The notes under the pieces were generated by a model, which worked only from the letters and a program-made list of their open reading frames with translations, did not search any database and was not told the DNA's origin. 60,347 nucleotides of DNA from NCBI GenBank assembly GCA_002390845.1, contig DGQT01000003.1, forward strand, positions 1-60,347. Direction: 5' to 3'. Made by a program: the position numbers and the translations under genes. This DNA is from Chitinophagaceae bacterium UBA4407. GTDB taxonomy: Bacteria; Bacteroidota; Bacteroidia; Chitinophagales; Chitinophagaceae. The stretch's first letter is position 1. Each line of letters opens with the position of its first letter. Of the stretch, positions 17,301-25,010 are shown one piece after another.

Positions 17301-17535
17301 GATCATCGGCATCATGCGAGCCACTTAACGTAAACTGTACATTATTTACAGTTGCATTTTCTGTACTAACAGCCATCGAGGCAATGTACACCACATTGGT
17401 ATTGGTGCCCTGGTTAAGGTCAGCTGCGGCAACAGCCGTAGTGCCAACTGTTACACTGCCAGCAGCGTAAGAACCGGGCGCTGAAAGTAAAAGCTGTGTA
17501 ACCAATAATAGAAAAGCGAGCAAAGTTGTTTTCAT
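14386..17535 (-). CDS. Secreted six-repeat protein with T9SS type A sorting domain
   Basis: 1049 aa. Seen: signal peptide (1–24, LLAFLLLVTQLLLSAPGSYA), six tandem repeats of about 153 residues from about 27 to 940, a short linker, and a C-terminal Por sorting domain (about 965–1049) with LSVYPNPANSVINYS and LSNGIYHMVVVN. Each repeat holds NQGTNTNVVYI, NNIQFTLSG, HDNDDLSTVSVYFNA, PVISGASFIGSA, APHAYSINISRTL and GYFLITVNV. The acidic DNDD turn could bind calcium. Known: this C-terminus sends proteins through type IX secretion to the cell surface. Inferred: a surface adhesin or filament-like protein. The first repeat is the most diverged. Flanked by core repeats at 14212 and 17570. Confidence 0.88.
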   Translation of the reverse strand: MKTTLLAFLLLVTQLLLSAPGSYAAGSVTVGTTAVAAADLNQGTNTNVVYIASMAVSTENATVNNVQFTLSGSHDADDLSTVSIYFNASSPVISGASFIGSATATFAGPHTYSINVSRTVTAGTTGYFLITVNVTSSATDNHTIRITGSTTPVTFSFSTSTSVTNNQNNGAGILTIQAADVTLTTSAVTAANINQGTNTNVVYITKMDVITEPVTANNIQFTLSGDHDNDDLSTVSVYFNATSPVISGASFIGSAAATFAAPHSYSINISRTLAAGTSGYFLITMNVTSGATDNHTVVITGDVTPVTFGYSTVPNVTNQQTNIAGVQTIQAADVTLSTSAVAAANLNQGTNTNIVYITKMDVATEPVTANNIQFTLSGNHDNDDLSTVSVYFNATAPVISGASFIGSAAANFAAPHAYSINISRTLAAGTTGYFLITVNVNSTATDNHVIQINGKTTPVTFGYTTAPNILNKQKNLAGPQTIQAADVILTTEPVAAANLNQGTNTNIVYITKMAVSTEPVTANNIQFTLSGNHDNDDLSTVSVYFNATAPVISGASFIGSAAANFAAPHAYSINISRILAAATSGYFLITVNVTNSATDNRTIRITGNTTPVTFGYTTAPNILNQQNNGGGLQTIQAADVSLTTSPVADDTIYQGTNTNVVYIVKMDVTTEPVTANNIQFTLSGTQDNDDLSTVSVYFNATSPVISGASFIGSAAANFAAPHAYSINISRTLAAATSGYFLITVNVISSATDNHNVRITGSTTPVTFGYTTTPNVTNSQNNSGGLQSIQAADITLTTSAVAAGNIAVGTNTNIVYITKMDVLTASATANNIQFTLSGTQDNDDLSTVSVYFNATSPVISGASFIGSTAANFAAPHAYSINISRTLAAATSGYFLITVNVTATASIGKTVQINGSTNPVTFGYTTTPNVTNSQTNGAGVKTISASLTQPVSSVSTESAITAGNQNTSLSVYPNPANSVINYSIASPVAGKIAVQLLDGSGRMMVARNEVTVTGRNQFMLNVSSLSNGIYHMVVVNSKNNTRLTQEIKIQH
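14715..17457. repeat. Six in-frame tandem repeats of about 459 bp
   Basis: Six copies of a 153-codon unit within the T9SS cargo gene. Protein identity between neighbours is high, while third codon positions differ freely, so the copies are old and constrained at protein level rather than freshly duplicated. Confidence 0.9.
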
Positions 17536-17569
17536 ACTGTTTGATTTTATTTATTTAAAAAAAGTTACC

Positions 17570-17690
17570 GGAGTTTTTTTTTTGAGCCGGGCTGAAATAA
17601 TTCTGTTCATCTTCACTTGCCACGCTCGGTTCACAGTTCCCCTTTCATAGCGGCAAGCTGTGCATCCCGTTCGGGTGAATATCAATATAA
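17570..17690 (-). repeat. Core repeat, type D (GAACCGAGCGTGGCAA cassette), minus orientation
   Basis: TTTTTTTTGAGCCGGGC outer end; the core is replaced by CTTGCCACGCTCGGTTCACA, then GTTCCCCTTTCATAGCGGC and the hairpin-like ATCCCGTTCGGGTGA. Left arm of a pair with 17932. Confidence 0.82.
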
Positions 17691-17931
17691 CACTCATGCA
17701 CATTTTGTTTTTGGTTCAGTAGAAAATTATAGCCCTTCTGTAATATAAATCAGCCGTAAATTAAAAGTATTGTTTTCAAAAATCTTATTGGGGTTAGCAA
17801 GTGGTTACTATGGATTAGTGAACGGTTGTGCTTTTAAAAATAACGTTCTTCTTTCGGTACCGGTAAACTGATTGAATAACGCATATCCGATTTAAATATA
17901 CACAAACCCTGTAATATTACTAACAAGTTGC

Positions 17932-18006
17932 ACCAGGATGCACAATAGAATTCCTGCTGTTGCAGTGTGCGACGCAAGAGTAGCCGCCATGAAATATCTT
18001 TGCCGG
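17932..18006 (+). repeat. Core repeat, type C, plus orientation
   Basis: GCACAATAGAATTCCTGCTG, then TTGCAGTGTGCGACGCAA (core 17962–17977), AGAGTAGCCGCCATGAAATA and TTGCCGG. Confidence 0.87.
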
Positions 18007-18021
18007 TAACATAAATTTCTT

Positions 18022-18318
18022 ATGCACAATTATACCGTAAACGCATCCGTACAAATATTACCCATTATACAGGATAAACATCCTTACAAATGGGTAGATG
18101 AAGCGATTGCTATTATTCAGCAATCAGGAGTAAAACATGAGGTAGGGCCTTTTGCAACTGTTTTGGAAGGAACTTATGACGATGTAATGAAGGTGATTCA
18201 TGCCGTGAATGAATATTTGTACAGTAAAGGATGTAGTGAATGGATCAGCAATGTGCAGGTACAGATACGCAGTGGCGGCGATATAACAGGAGCGGAGAAA
18301 ACAGAAAAGTTTAAGTAA
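18022..18318 (+). CDS. MTH1187/YkoF-like thiamine-binding family protein
   Basis: 98 aa. Seen: the compact ferredoxin-like fold of the MTH1187 (former DUF77) family: VNASVQILPI, WVDEAIAIIQQSGVKHEVGPFATVLEGTYDDVMKVI and a C-terminal SNVQVQIRSGG. Known: members bind thiamine or hydroxymethylpyrimidine-type ligands. Its TAA shares an A with the ATG of the next gene (TAATG), so the two are co-translated. Ligand here is unverified. Confidence 0.8.
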   Translation: MHNYTVNASVQILPIIQDKHPYKWVDEAIAIIQQSGVKHEVGPFATVLEGTYDDVMKVIHAVNEYLYSKGCSEWISNVQVQIRSGGDITGAEKTEKFK

Positions 18319-18839
18319 TGAATATTAAGGAAGCATTACTGGAAGATAAAACGCAGAACAAAGCAAAAGCTATGCAGGTTGCGGAGTATGCATGCTTATC
18401 GCCAAAGAATTTTAAGGAGTTGATGCATTGTTTTCTTTCCAATGATTACAGGCTTGCACAGCGTGCTGCCTGGAGTGTAAGCTGGGCTGCAAGGAAAGAA
18501 CCTGCAATGATTGCACCCCACATAAAATCTTTGGTTGCACAATTAAAAAGAGTGGATGTACATGCAGCAGTGATCAGGAACAGTGTACGCGTACTTGAGG
18601 CGATTGATATACCTGAAATATTTCATGGCGATGTAATGAATGCCTGTTTCAAATTTATTGAAAGCCCTGTTACACCAGTTGCTATAAAAGCGTTTTCATT
18701 GACTACCTTATTCAACCTTTCAAAGATTTATCCTGAAATACAGCCTGAGTTGACGTTGATCATCGAAGAACGTATGGATGATGAAACGGCTGCATTTAAA
18801 AGCAGGGGAAAGAAGATATTAAAAGCCATGGGCAAGTAA
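18318..18839 (+). CDS. HEAT-like alpha-helical repeat protein
   Basis: 173 aa. All-helical, with HEAT/ARM-like pairs: LSPKNFKELMHCFLSNDYRLAQRAAWSVSWAA, MIAPHIKSLVAQLKRVDVHAAVIRNSVRVLEAIDIP, VTPVAIKAFSLTTLFNLSKIYPEIQ. No signal peptide. Probably a protein-interaction scaffold; no catalytic motif. Overlaps the thiamine-binding-like gene by one base and converges with the aminotransferase gene two bases away. Confidence 0.7.
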   Translation: MNIKEALLEDKTQNKAKAMQVAEYACLSPKNFKELMHCFLSNDYRLAQRAAWSVSWAARKEPAMIAPHIKSLVAQLKRVDVHAAVIRNSVRVLEAIDIPEIFHGDVMNACFKFIESPVTPVAIKAFSLTTLFNLSKIYPEIQPELTLIIEERMDDETAAFKSRGKKILKAMGK

Positions 18840-18841
18840 TC

Positions 18842-19744
18842 TTAATCTATTGGCTCTCCCATAGTAGCAGTTAATTTTTTGAACGCCGCATACAATGTTT
18901 CCCTGATTGCACTGCCCGTTTTATTTTCGATGATGCGTCCGTCAATTTCATAAACGAGGGTTAGTTCGCCCATAGTACCCGTAATAAAAACTTCATCAGC
19001 ATTATAAAATTCGCTTACAGAGATATTTCTTTCAACACACGGAATACTCAATTCATGTGCTAGTTCGATTGTTGTTTCTCTTGTAATACCGGTTAAGCAA
19101 GCATCTGCATGTGGCGTAAGTAATACGCCTTTCTTAACCATGAAAATATTACAGTCGTTCGTCTCGGAAACGAAGCCAAGATTGTCTAACATTAGCCCTG
19201 CATCAGCGCCATAATGGTTGGCTTCAATTTTTGCTAGAATATTATTGAGCAAATTATTGTGATGGATCTTTGAATCAAGGTGCATCGGCGAGTTGCGGCG
19301 GGTATGTGTGGTAACCAGTTTTATGCCTTTTGAATTATCGAATACTGGTGGTTTAAATTCTGCAAGTACAATTAAACAGGAACCTTTCTGGTTTAATCTT
19401 GGGTCCATACCGGAAGTAACTTTTTCGCCTCTTGTAAGTGTTAAACGAATATGTGTATCGGTATGCATGCCATTCGCTTTCAGTGTTTGTTTGATAGCAT
19501 CTTTAATAAAAGCTTTCGCCGGAATATCTGCAAACGCCAATGTTTTGGCTGAAGCAAGTAAACGGTCTAAATGTTTTTCAAGGTGGAATATGTTTCCATC
19601 ATACACACGCAAGCCTTCCCATACTGCATCGCCACCCTGCACCGAACTATCGAATACTGAAACCTTTGCTTCATTACGTGGATACAATTTGTCTTTTACA
19701 AAAACCTGGATATTTTCATTTTTGGGATTGTAGGGCTGCTGCAT
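18842..19744 (-). CDS. Class IV PLP aminotransferase (branched-chain or D-amino-acid type)
   Basis: 300 aa. Seen: EAKVSVFDSSVQGGDAVWEGLRVYDGNIFHLEKHLDRL, the PLP-lysine motif DSKIHHNNLLNNILAKIEA, GLMLDNLGFVSETNDCNIFMVKKG (the E of SET binds the PLP pyridine nitrogen) and TCLTGITRETTIELA with the phosphate-binding loop. Known: fold type IV includes IlvE, D-alanine aminotransferase and ADC lyase; sequence alone does not separate them here. The stop of the upstream sulfotransferase-like gene lies four bases from its start, so the two form an operon. Confidence 0.88.
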   Translation of the reverse strand: MQQPYNPKNENIQVFVKDKLYPRNEAKVSVFDSSVQGGDAVWEGLRVYDGNIFHLEKHLDRLLASAKTLAFADIPAKAFIKDAIKQTLKANGMHTDTHIRLTLTRGEKVTSGMDPRLNQKGSCLIVLAEFKPPVFDNSKGIKLVTTHTRRNSPMHLDSKIHHNNLLNNILAKIEANHYGADAGLMLDNLGFVSETNDCNIFMVKKGVLLTPHADACLTGITRETTIELAHELSIPCVERNISVSEFYNADEVFITGTMGELTLVYEIDGRIIENKTGSAIRETLYAAFKKLTATMGEPID

Positions 19745-19748
19745 ATTA

Positions 19749-20471
19749 TTAAGCTTTTATAGAATGTTGAAATAATTGATCGTAATATTTTTTGCTTTCG
19801 TTGTATAAGGGTTCTAAATATTCAGGCAATATTCTGTTACTCGTTGACTGTTTCTCAAAACCTGTGGACTGATGTACATTATCGTACCAGTATTTTGCCC
19901 ACACACCATCTTCAGATTTTGGCCCGGCAGGCCAATGTAACATTGAATTATAAAATGGAATATCAATAGCATTGCATAGTTCAGTCAAAACCTTCTCAGG
20001 TGCTTTTAAAATTTCATTTGAATCGAGCACTACGCAGTGTTGATCGTTTGAAGTTAGTTGCTGATATAATTGCCATTGTTTTTCTATGCCAATATCCTGC
20101 ATGTTTACATCGGGCCGCACCTGTGCGTATGAACTGATGATTTGTTTTGGATCACGGATAAAAAGTATGTTTTTCATCTGCGAAAGAAAGTCTTCGTTCA
20201 ACTGTACAAGATGATGTGTCATCTGTTTAAAGAATGCGACAGACTTATCAAAAGATCTGAGTATTAATTCATTCACAACTTTATCGCCATCATTTTCCTG
20301 CGACTGTAATATCTCTTCCTGGCCGGGATGTATAACACCGGTTACCTGTAAATAATGCGCATACAAAGGTTCGTCAAACACTACGGTATCGGGCCTTTGA
20401 GCGAAGGAGTACATCATCGCAGTGGAGATATTTCTCGGGCTGCTCCATAAGCAGATTCGTGTTGATTGCAT
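19749..20471 (-). CDS. Sulfotransferase-like protein
   Basis: 240 aa. Seen: an N-terminal PAPS 5'-phosphosulfate-type loop (LWSSPRNISTAMMYSFAQRP), the 3'-phosphate motif FIRDPKQIISSYAQV (about 105–119), and helical P-loop fold elements. No signal peptide; cytoplasmic. Known relatives transfer sulfate from PAPS or are uncharacterised P-loop sulfotransferase-like proteins. Co-transcribed with a class IV aminotransferase, which suggests joint action on an amino-acid-derived metabolite; the substrate is unknown. Confidence 0.75.
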   Translation of the reverse strand: MQSTRICLWSSPRNISTAMMYSFAQRPDTVVFDEPLYAHYLQVTGVIHPGQEEILQSQENDGDKVVNELILRSFDKSVAFFKQMTHHLVQLNEDFLSQMKNILFIRDPKQIISSYAQVRPDVNMQDIGIEKQWQLYQQLTSNDQHCVVLDSNEILKAPEKVLTELCNAIDIPFYNSMLHWPAGPKSEDGVWAKYWYDNVHQSTGFEKQSTSNRILPEYLEPLYNESKKYYDQLFQHSIKA

Positions 20472-20529
20472 GTGGTTTTAATTTAAACCTGATGACATCG
20501 TGGGTGATCTTCGCTTTGCTCAATAATGG

Positions 20530-20592
20530 CCTGAACGTACAAGAGTGCGACGCAACCGCTGTCTCATAATACTACCAAAGCCCGGTACAAAA
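20530..20592 (+). repeat. Core repeat, type A, plus orientation
   Basis: GAACGTACAAGAGTGCGACG with core at 20537–20555, ending AAAGCCCGGTACAAAAT against the 3' end of the TPR gene. Confidence 0.9.
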
Positions 20593-21855
20593 TTATTTTC
20601 TTAAACTGCTTATTGAACCACTCCACATATAACCTACAAAAAAAACAAAATATAAAATCCCGAAAAATAAAGCGGTATCGTCGTTAAAAAATATCATGAT
20701 CGAAGTAATGATGCCCAGCAAAATCATGATATGTGCGGTTACCTGCCGGCCACTTCCTTTAAACCATTTTACAGGAAAATCAATAAAGCTTAGCGGAATA
20801 GAAAAGGAGCATACAAGAAAGCCCGCATACATAAATTTTTTATCGAGCCATACGCCACATATCAATAAAATGATGCCTGTTAAAAGTGCTGCTCCTACTG
20901 CTTTTGCGCTGCTTTTCTCGCTGTCTGTCAACGCAAGCTTTCCATATTTTGAGGTAAGTAAAAAAAGATTGGCAAGTGAGTTGCCCAGCCATGAAAGTAT
21001 TACAAATGCAAGGTAAATAAATACGATGCCGCCGGTAACATATTTCCACCAGGGCGGCGAGCCTTTGCCCGCCCATGCCAGTGCCCTGATTACGCCCCAT
21101 AAACCAAAGATCATAACAATGCGCACCGTTCTGTTTTGATGGTTCATCCACAAACTGTACTGTAATATCCAGCGGTAGAATGGCAACTTCGATTTAAGAG
21201 AAGCCTTATAACCTTCTTTGGCAGAATTGCTGTTTGGGTTTATGCGCAATGCTTCTTTAAAATGTTCGAACGCCTGTTTATGTTTTCCCTTTTCAAGATA
21301 ATGCCAGCCATAATTCGTGTGTGTAAAATCATCTTCGGGATCAATATTCAACGCTTCGTTAATGGTGCTGTAAGCTTCTTCTTTTTTATTCAATCTGAAC
21401 AATGCGGCACTGCGTGCATTCAGGCACGAAATATCTTCTGAATTCACAGCCAATCCCTGGTTGGCGGCATGTAAAGCATCTGCATATTTTCGCTGCGATG
21501 CATAAATATTTGACAGCAAAGAAAAGTAACCGGCATTGTACGGAAACAAACCAATAGCCTGTTCTAAAAACTTAAGGGCTGTATCCAGTTCCTGTTTACG
21601 GTAATAGCAAAAAGCAATAAGATAATGCACATAATCATCATCAGGTTCGGTGCCAAGGCATTGCTTAAAAATAGTCAGCGCTTCATCGTTTTGCTTTGTG
21701 TCCAGCCTGCAATGGCCAATAATCTGCAGGGCCTGAGCATCATTGGGATCTTGCTGTAACACAATGCCAGCCTGAATTTCAGCATCTTTATACCGCTTCT
21801 GGTTTAATAGTAGCTTTGCTCGCTGTATATATTGTTCGCGGCTTAAATCACTCAT
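20593..21855 (-). CDS. TPR repeat membrane protein
   Basis: 420 aa. Seen: residues about 1–215 are five to six tetratricopeptide repeats (QRAKLLLNQKRYKDAEIQAG, ALQIIGHCRLDTKQNDEALTIF, HYLIAFCYYRKQELDTALKFLE, THTNYGWHYLEKGKHKQAFEHF). The C-terminal half (about 230–420) has some five or six hydrophobic segments. The TPR part is probably cytoplasmic and serves as a docking surface. Neighbour of the TPR–AAA+ gene at 21970, separated by a core repeat; the two may work on the same complexes. Function unknown. Confidence 0.8.
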   Translation of the reverse strand: MSDLSREQYIQRAKLLLNQKRYKDAEIQAGIVLQQDPNDAQALQIIGHCRLDTKQNDEALTIFKQCLGTEPDDDYVHYLIAFCYYRKQELDTALKFLEQAIGLFPYNAGYFSLLSNIYASQRKYADALHAANQGLAVNSEDISCLNARSAALFRLNKKEEAYSTINEALNIDPEDDFTHTNYGWHYLEKGKHKQAFEHFKEALRINPNSNSAKEGYKASLKSKLPFYRWILQYSLWMNHQNRTVRIVMIFGLWGVIRALAWAGKGSPPWWKYVTGGIVFIYLAFVILSWLGNSLANLFLLTSKYGKLALTDSEKSSAKAVGAALLTGIILLICGVWLDKKFMYAGFLVCSFSIPLSFIDFPVKWFKGSGRQVTAHIMILLGIITSIMIFFNDDTALFFGILYFVFFVGYMWSGSISSLRK

Positions 21856-21864
21856 TTAATTTTA

Positions 21865-21920
21865 TTTTGAGCCTGGTAAATTATGCTATGATGCTTTTCT
21901 TGCGTCGCACTCTTGTGCTA
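21865..21920 (-). repeat. Core repeat, type A, minus orientation
   Basis: TTATTTTGAGCCTGG outer end; core variant TTGCGTCGCACTCTTGTGC at 21900–21918. Confidence 0.88.
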
Positions 21921-21969
21921 TAAAATATAACTGAACTTCAGGCTTAACGTTTCAGCGGTTCACTGTTTG

Positions 21970-23295
21970 TTACTTCTTAATGTTCATGTATTGAAGTATC
22001 TCATCGTACAAGCCTGTTTCATTTGCATACAATGCATAATTGCGTGCCGTACTAAACCATTCCGCAGTAGTGGCTTTATGCTGCTTAACAGCTTTTATTA
22101 AATCCTTTTGTGTAATGGGCTGCAGCGAACCTTTTGCAAATGATTCTTCCAGTTTGCTTTCGGTAGCTATATCAACCAATGCTTTCAGATCTGCACCTGA
22201 ATAGCCGGGAGTAAGTTTAGCAATGTCAGCAGCATCAATTTTTTCTACCGGTTTATCTTTTAAAATTGAACCCAAAATTTCTTTACGACTTTCATCATCG
22301 GGTGGTGCAACAAAGAGTACACGATCAAAACGGCCGGGTCTGCGAAAGGCACTGTCAACACTCCACGGTGCGTTGGTTGCAGCAAGAATTAATACGCCTT
22401 CGTTACTGTCTTTTACGCCATCAAGTTCTGCAAGAAATTGGTTAATGATTTGCCTCATGGCGCTTTGACGCATATCGCTTCGGCTGGCACCCAATGCATC
22501 TACTTCATCGATGAATAAAACACATGGTGTATTATTACGTGCCACTTTAAAAACCTCATGAAGATTTTTTTCGCTGTTGCCCATCCACATATCCAAAATG
22601 TCATGCAGACCAATGCTGATGAATTTTGCATCTATTTCACCGGCTGTGGCTTTTGCAAGAAACGTTTTGCCACAACCGGGCGGACCGTACATTAGAATGC
22701 CGCCGCCAATTTTCTTGCCAAAAGCCTTATAGAGTTCAGGATTCTTTAAAGGCTGAATAATCTTCATTGAAATCTCACTCTTCATCTTTTGCATGCCGCC
22801 AACATCACTGAATTTTACAGTAGGCTTCTCCATAAAAAAGTTTCCGGTGTTGGAAAGCTCTTCCAGCAGGCTGTCTGCATCCATACCTGTTTCCATGCCT
22901 GGCATCCTCAATGCAGAATCAATTTCTGCATCGCGGAAATTCGGTTGTTCCTTCAGTACCTGAGCATACAATTCTTTTGCCTGTGCAACCGAGTTCTCTT
23001 TTAAAAGGCAGCGTATAAATTTTATCCTGTGATCGAAGTTTAGCGCATGTTGCTGCTGTAATTGTTCGAATAAAATAATGGCTGCTGAAAACTTATTTTG
23101 TTTTATGTAGATCTCAGATAAACCAGTAAGCGCTTTCGCATTACTGTGGTCGCGTTTTAATACCTGCGAAAACTGATCTGATGCTTCGGCAAGTAAGTTT
23201 TGCTGCATCATCATTTCTGCGAGGTGCAATCGCAAAGGGATGTTTTCGGGAGAAATATCCAAGGCCTGTTTAAGCTGTTCTATTATTTCGTTCAT
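21970..23295 (-). CDS. AAA+ ATPase with N-terminal TPR repeats
   Basis: 441 aa. Seen: TPR-like helices at about 1–150 (LAEMMMQQNLLAEASDQFSQVLKRD, LTGLSEIYIKQNKFSAAIILFE), then an AAA+ module of the FtsH/Cdc48-like clade: Walker A MYGPPGCGKT (about 202–212), Walker B VLFIDEVDALG (about 255–265), the second region of homology LILAATNAPWSVDSAFRRPGRFDRVLF with both Arg fingers, and a C-terminal lid (GYSGADLKALVDIA). No protease domain and no membrane segment. Likely an unfoldase or remodelling ATPase whose TPRs recruit substrates. Confidence 0.9.
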   Translation of the reverse strand: MNEIIEQLKQALDISPENIPLRLHLAEMMMQQNLLAEASDQFSQVLKRDHSNAKALTGLSEIYIKQNKFSAAIILFEQLQQQHALNFDHRIKFIRCLLKENSVAQAKELYAQVLKEQPNFRDAEIDSALRMPGMETGMDADSLLEELSNTGNFFMEKPTVKFSDVGGMQKMKSEISMKIIQPLKNPELYKAFGKKIGGGILMYGPPGCGKTFLAKATAGEIDAKFISIGLHDILDMWMGNSEKNLHEVFKVARNNTPCVLFIDEVDALGASRSDMRQSAMRQIINQFLAELDGVKDSNEGVLILAATNAPWSVDSAFRRPGRFDRVLFVAPPDDESRKEILGSILKDKPVEKIDAADIAKLTPGYSGADLKALVDIATESKLEESFAKGSLQPITQKDLIKAVKQHKATTAEWFSTARNYALYANETGLYDEILQYMNIKK

Positions 23296-23395
23296 TGTGT
23301 TTGTTCAATTGAGGTGGCAAAATACAGAAGAATAAGGAATGAGAAATGTGAAATAGTTAGTTACGCTGCCCGGGCTGTTGAAAGCCAAAAGAATG

Positions 23396-23457
23396 TTATC
23401 AGCAGAAGTGTGCGACGCAACAAAAGCTAAATGCTTTATTTAATTGCCGGGTTCAAA
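23396..23457 (+). repeat. Core repeat, type C/A hybrid, plus orientation
   Basis: GCAGAAGTGTGCGACGCAA at 23402–23420, then CAAAAGCTAAATGC and AATTGCCGGGTTCAAAAT, reaching the 3' end of folA. Confidence 0.88.
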
Positions 23458-23458
23458 A

Positions 23459-23956
23459 TTATTTTCTTTCCCACAACTGAAAGCTGTAATCGTAAGCATG
23501 CTTTTCATCTTTAAAAAAATCCTGGTTGGAGGTAAGCTGCCATTTGGTTTCATCTATTTCGGGAAAGAACGCGTCGGCATTATCGAATACGGCGTGTACC
23601 CGGGTGATGTATATTTTATCTGCCTTTGAAATGGACTGTCTGTAAATTTCGCCACCGCCTATGATCATCAACTCCTTATAATCCTGTTGGTGCGCAAGAA
23701 ATTCAGCATCATCAATATTACTTACAACGGCAATACCCTGCGCTGTAAAATCTTTTTGCCGCGTAATAACCACATTTAAGCGGCCATTCAATGGCTTGTT
23801 GCCCAATGCATCAAAAGTCTTGCGGCCCATTGCCACAGGCATTGCCCAGGTAACGTTTTTAAAAAACTTCATATCGTTTGGTAAATGCCAAAGTAATTCG
23901 CCGTTTTTGCCAATGGCGTTATTTGTTGAAGCTGCGACAATGAGTGATAAAATCAT
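23459..23956 (-). CDS. folA: Dihydrofolate reductase
   Basis: 165 aa. Reduces dihydrofolate to tetrahydrofolate with NADPH. Seen: ILSLIVAASTNNAIGKNGELLWHLPNDMKFFKNVT (substrate/Met20-loop region), MPVAMGRKTFDALGNKPLNGR (NADPH phosphate site), IIGGGEIYRQSI (glycine-rich loop) and a C-terminal YSFQLWERK. Lies 84 bases downstream of thyA on the same strand, and together they form the usual thymidylate cycle. The pair is bracketed by core repeats at 23396 and 24905. Confidence 0.96.
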   Translation of the reverse strand: MILSLIVAASTNNAIGKNGELLWHLPNDMKFFKNVTWAMPVAMGRKTFDALGNKPLNGRLNVVITRQKDFTAQGIAVVSNIDDAEFLAHQQDYKELMIIGGGEIYRQSISKADKIYITRVHAVFDNADAFFPEIDETKWQLTSNQDFFKDEKHAYDYSFQLWERK

Positions 23957-24040
23957 AAGTCTTTGCCTTACGGGAGGAATTTAATGGTGAAATTTATTGT
24001 CGTGTCAAATGTATGTAATTCCCATTTAGGGGTTAGGGGC

Positions 24041-24835
24041 TTATACCGCCACCTTACCTTTTATCGCCGGATGGCTTTGATAATTTTCCAGTGTAAAATC
24101 TTCAAATGTAAAATCAAAAATATTTTTTACTGCGGGGTTCAGCTTCATTGTGGGCAAAGTAAACGGTGTTCTGCTTAACTGCAGCGTTACCTGCTCAAGA
24201 TGATTGCTGTAAATATGCACATCGCCAAAACTATGTATAAAATCACCGGGTTCAAGATCACAAACCTGCGCCATCATCATGGTGAGTAGAGCGTAAGAAG
24301 CAATATTAAAAGGAACGCCAAGGAATACATCTGCGCTGCGCTGGTATAACTGGCAACTTAATTTTCCGTCAGCTACATAAAACTGGAACAACGCGTGGCA
24401 GGGCATCAGGGCCATTTGTGGCAACTCTGCAACATTCCATGCGCTAACGATAATGCGGCGGCTATCCGGATTGTTTTTTATTTGTTTAATTGCATCACTC
24501 ACCTGGTCAATTACTTTTCCATCGGCACCTTGCCAGCTACGCCATTGCTTGCCGTAAACAGGGCCTAATTCACCATTGGCATCGGCCCATTCGTCCCAAA
24601 TACTTACGCCATGATCTTTTAAATATTTAGTATTTGTTTCGCCTTTTAAAAACCAGAGCAGTTCATAAATGATGCTCTTCATGTGGACTTTTTTTGTAGT
24701 AACCAGTGGAAAACCTTCCTGCAAATTAAAACGCATCTGGTAGCCAAAACAACTCGTGGTTCCGGTACCGGTTCTGTCGGTTTTTACTGTGCCTTTATCA
24801 AGAATGTGTTGAAGTAAATCCAGGTATTGCTGCAT
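24041..24835 (-). CDS. thyA: Thymidylate synthase
   Basis: 264 aa, the standard length. Methylates dUMP to dTMP using methylene-tetrahydrofolate. Seen: RTGTGTTSCFGYQMRF near the N-terminus, ELLWFLKGETNTKYL, the catalytic Cys in MPCHALFQFYV (about 145), QRSADVFLGVPFNIASYALL and GDVHIYSNH. Co-oriented with folA, which regenerates its folate cofactor. Confidence 0.97.
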   Translation of the reverse strand: MQQYLDLLQHILDKGTVKTDRTGTGTTSCFGYQMRFNLQEGFPLVTTKKVHMKSIIYELLWFLKGETNTKYLKDHGVSIWDEWADANGELGPVYGKQWRSWQGADGKVIDQVSDAIKQIKNNPDSRRIIVSAWNVAELPQMALMPCHALFQFYVADGKLSCQLYQRSADVFLGVPFNIASYALLTMMMAQVCDLEPGDFIHSFGDVHIYSNHLEQVTLQLSRTPFTLPTMKLNPAVKNIFDFTFEDFTLENYQSHPAIKGKVAV

Positions 24836-24904
24836 GGCCGCAAGTTAATAAAGTCTAAAGCAGGATTTCTTGCATTTTACAAATTGTGTGCAAACTGTGA
24901 ATTG

Positions 24905-24985
24905 GCTTTTTTGAGCCCGGCTTAAGGAGCATGAATGAAGCTTTTGTTGCGTCGCACACTTATACGGCAGGAATTTTATTGAGCT
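24905..24985 (-). repeat. Core repeat, type A, minus orientation
   Basis: TTTTTTGAGCCCGGC outer end; core variant TTGCGTCGCACACTTATAC at 24947–24965, then the inner motif AATTTTATTGAGC. Confidence 0.9.
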
Positions 24986-25010
24986 AAACAAACAGCCACA
25001 ACTGCTAATA

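Noticed and set aside
23396..23459. tRNA-like T-arm (GGTTCAAAA) near folA
   Set aside because: It is the outer end of the core repeat (GCCGGGTTCAAAA); no acceptor or anticodon stem can be formed.
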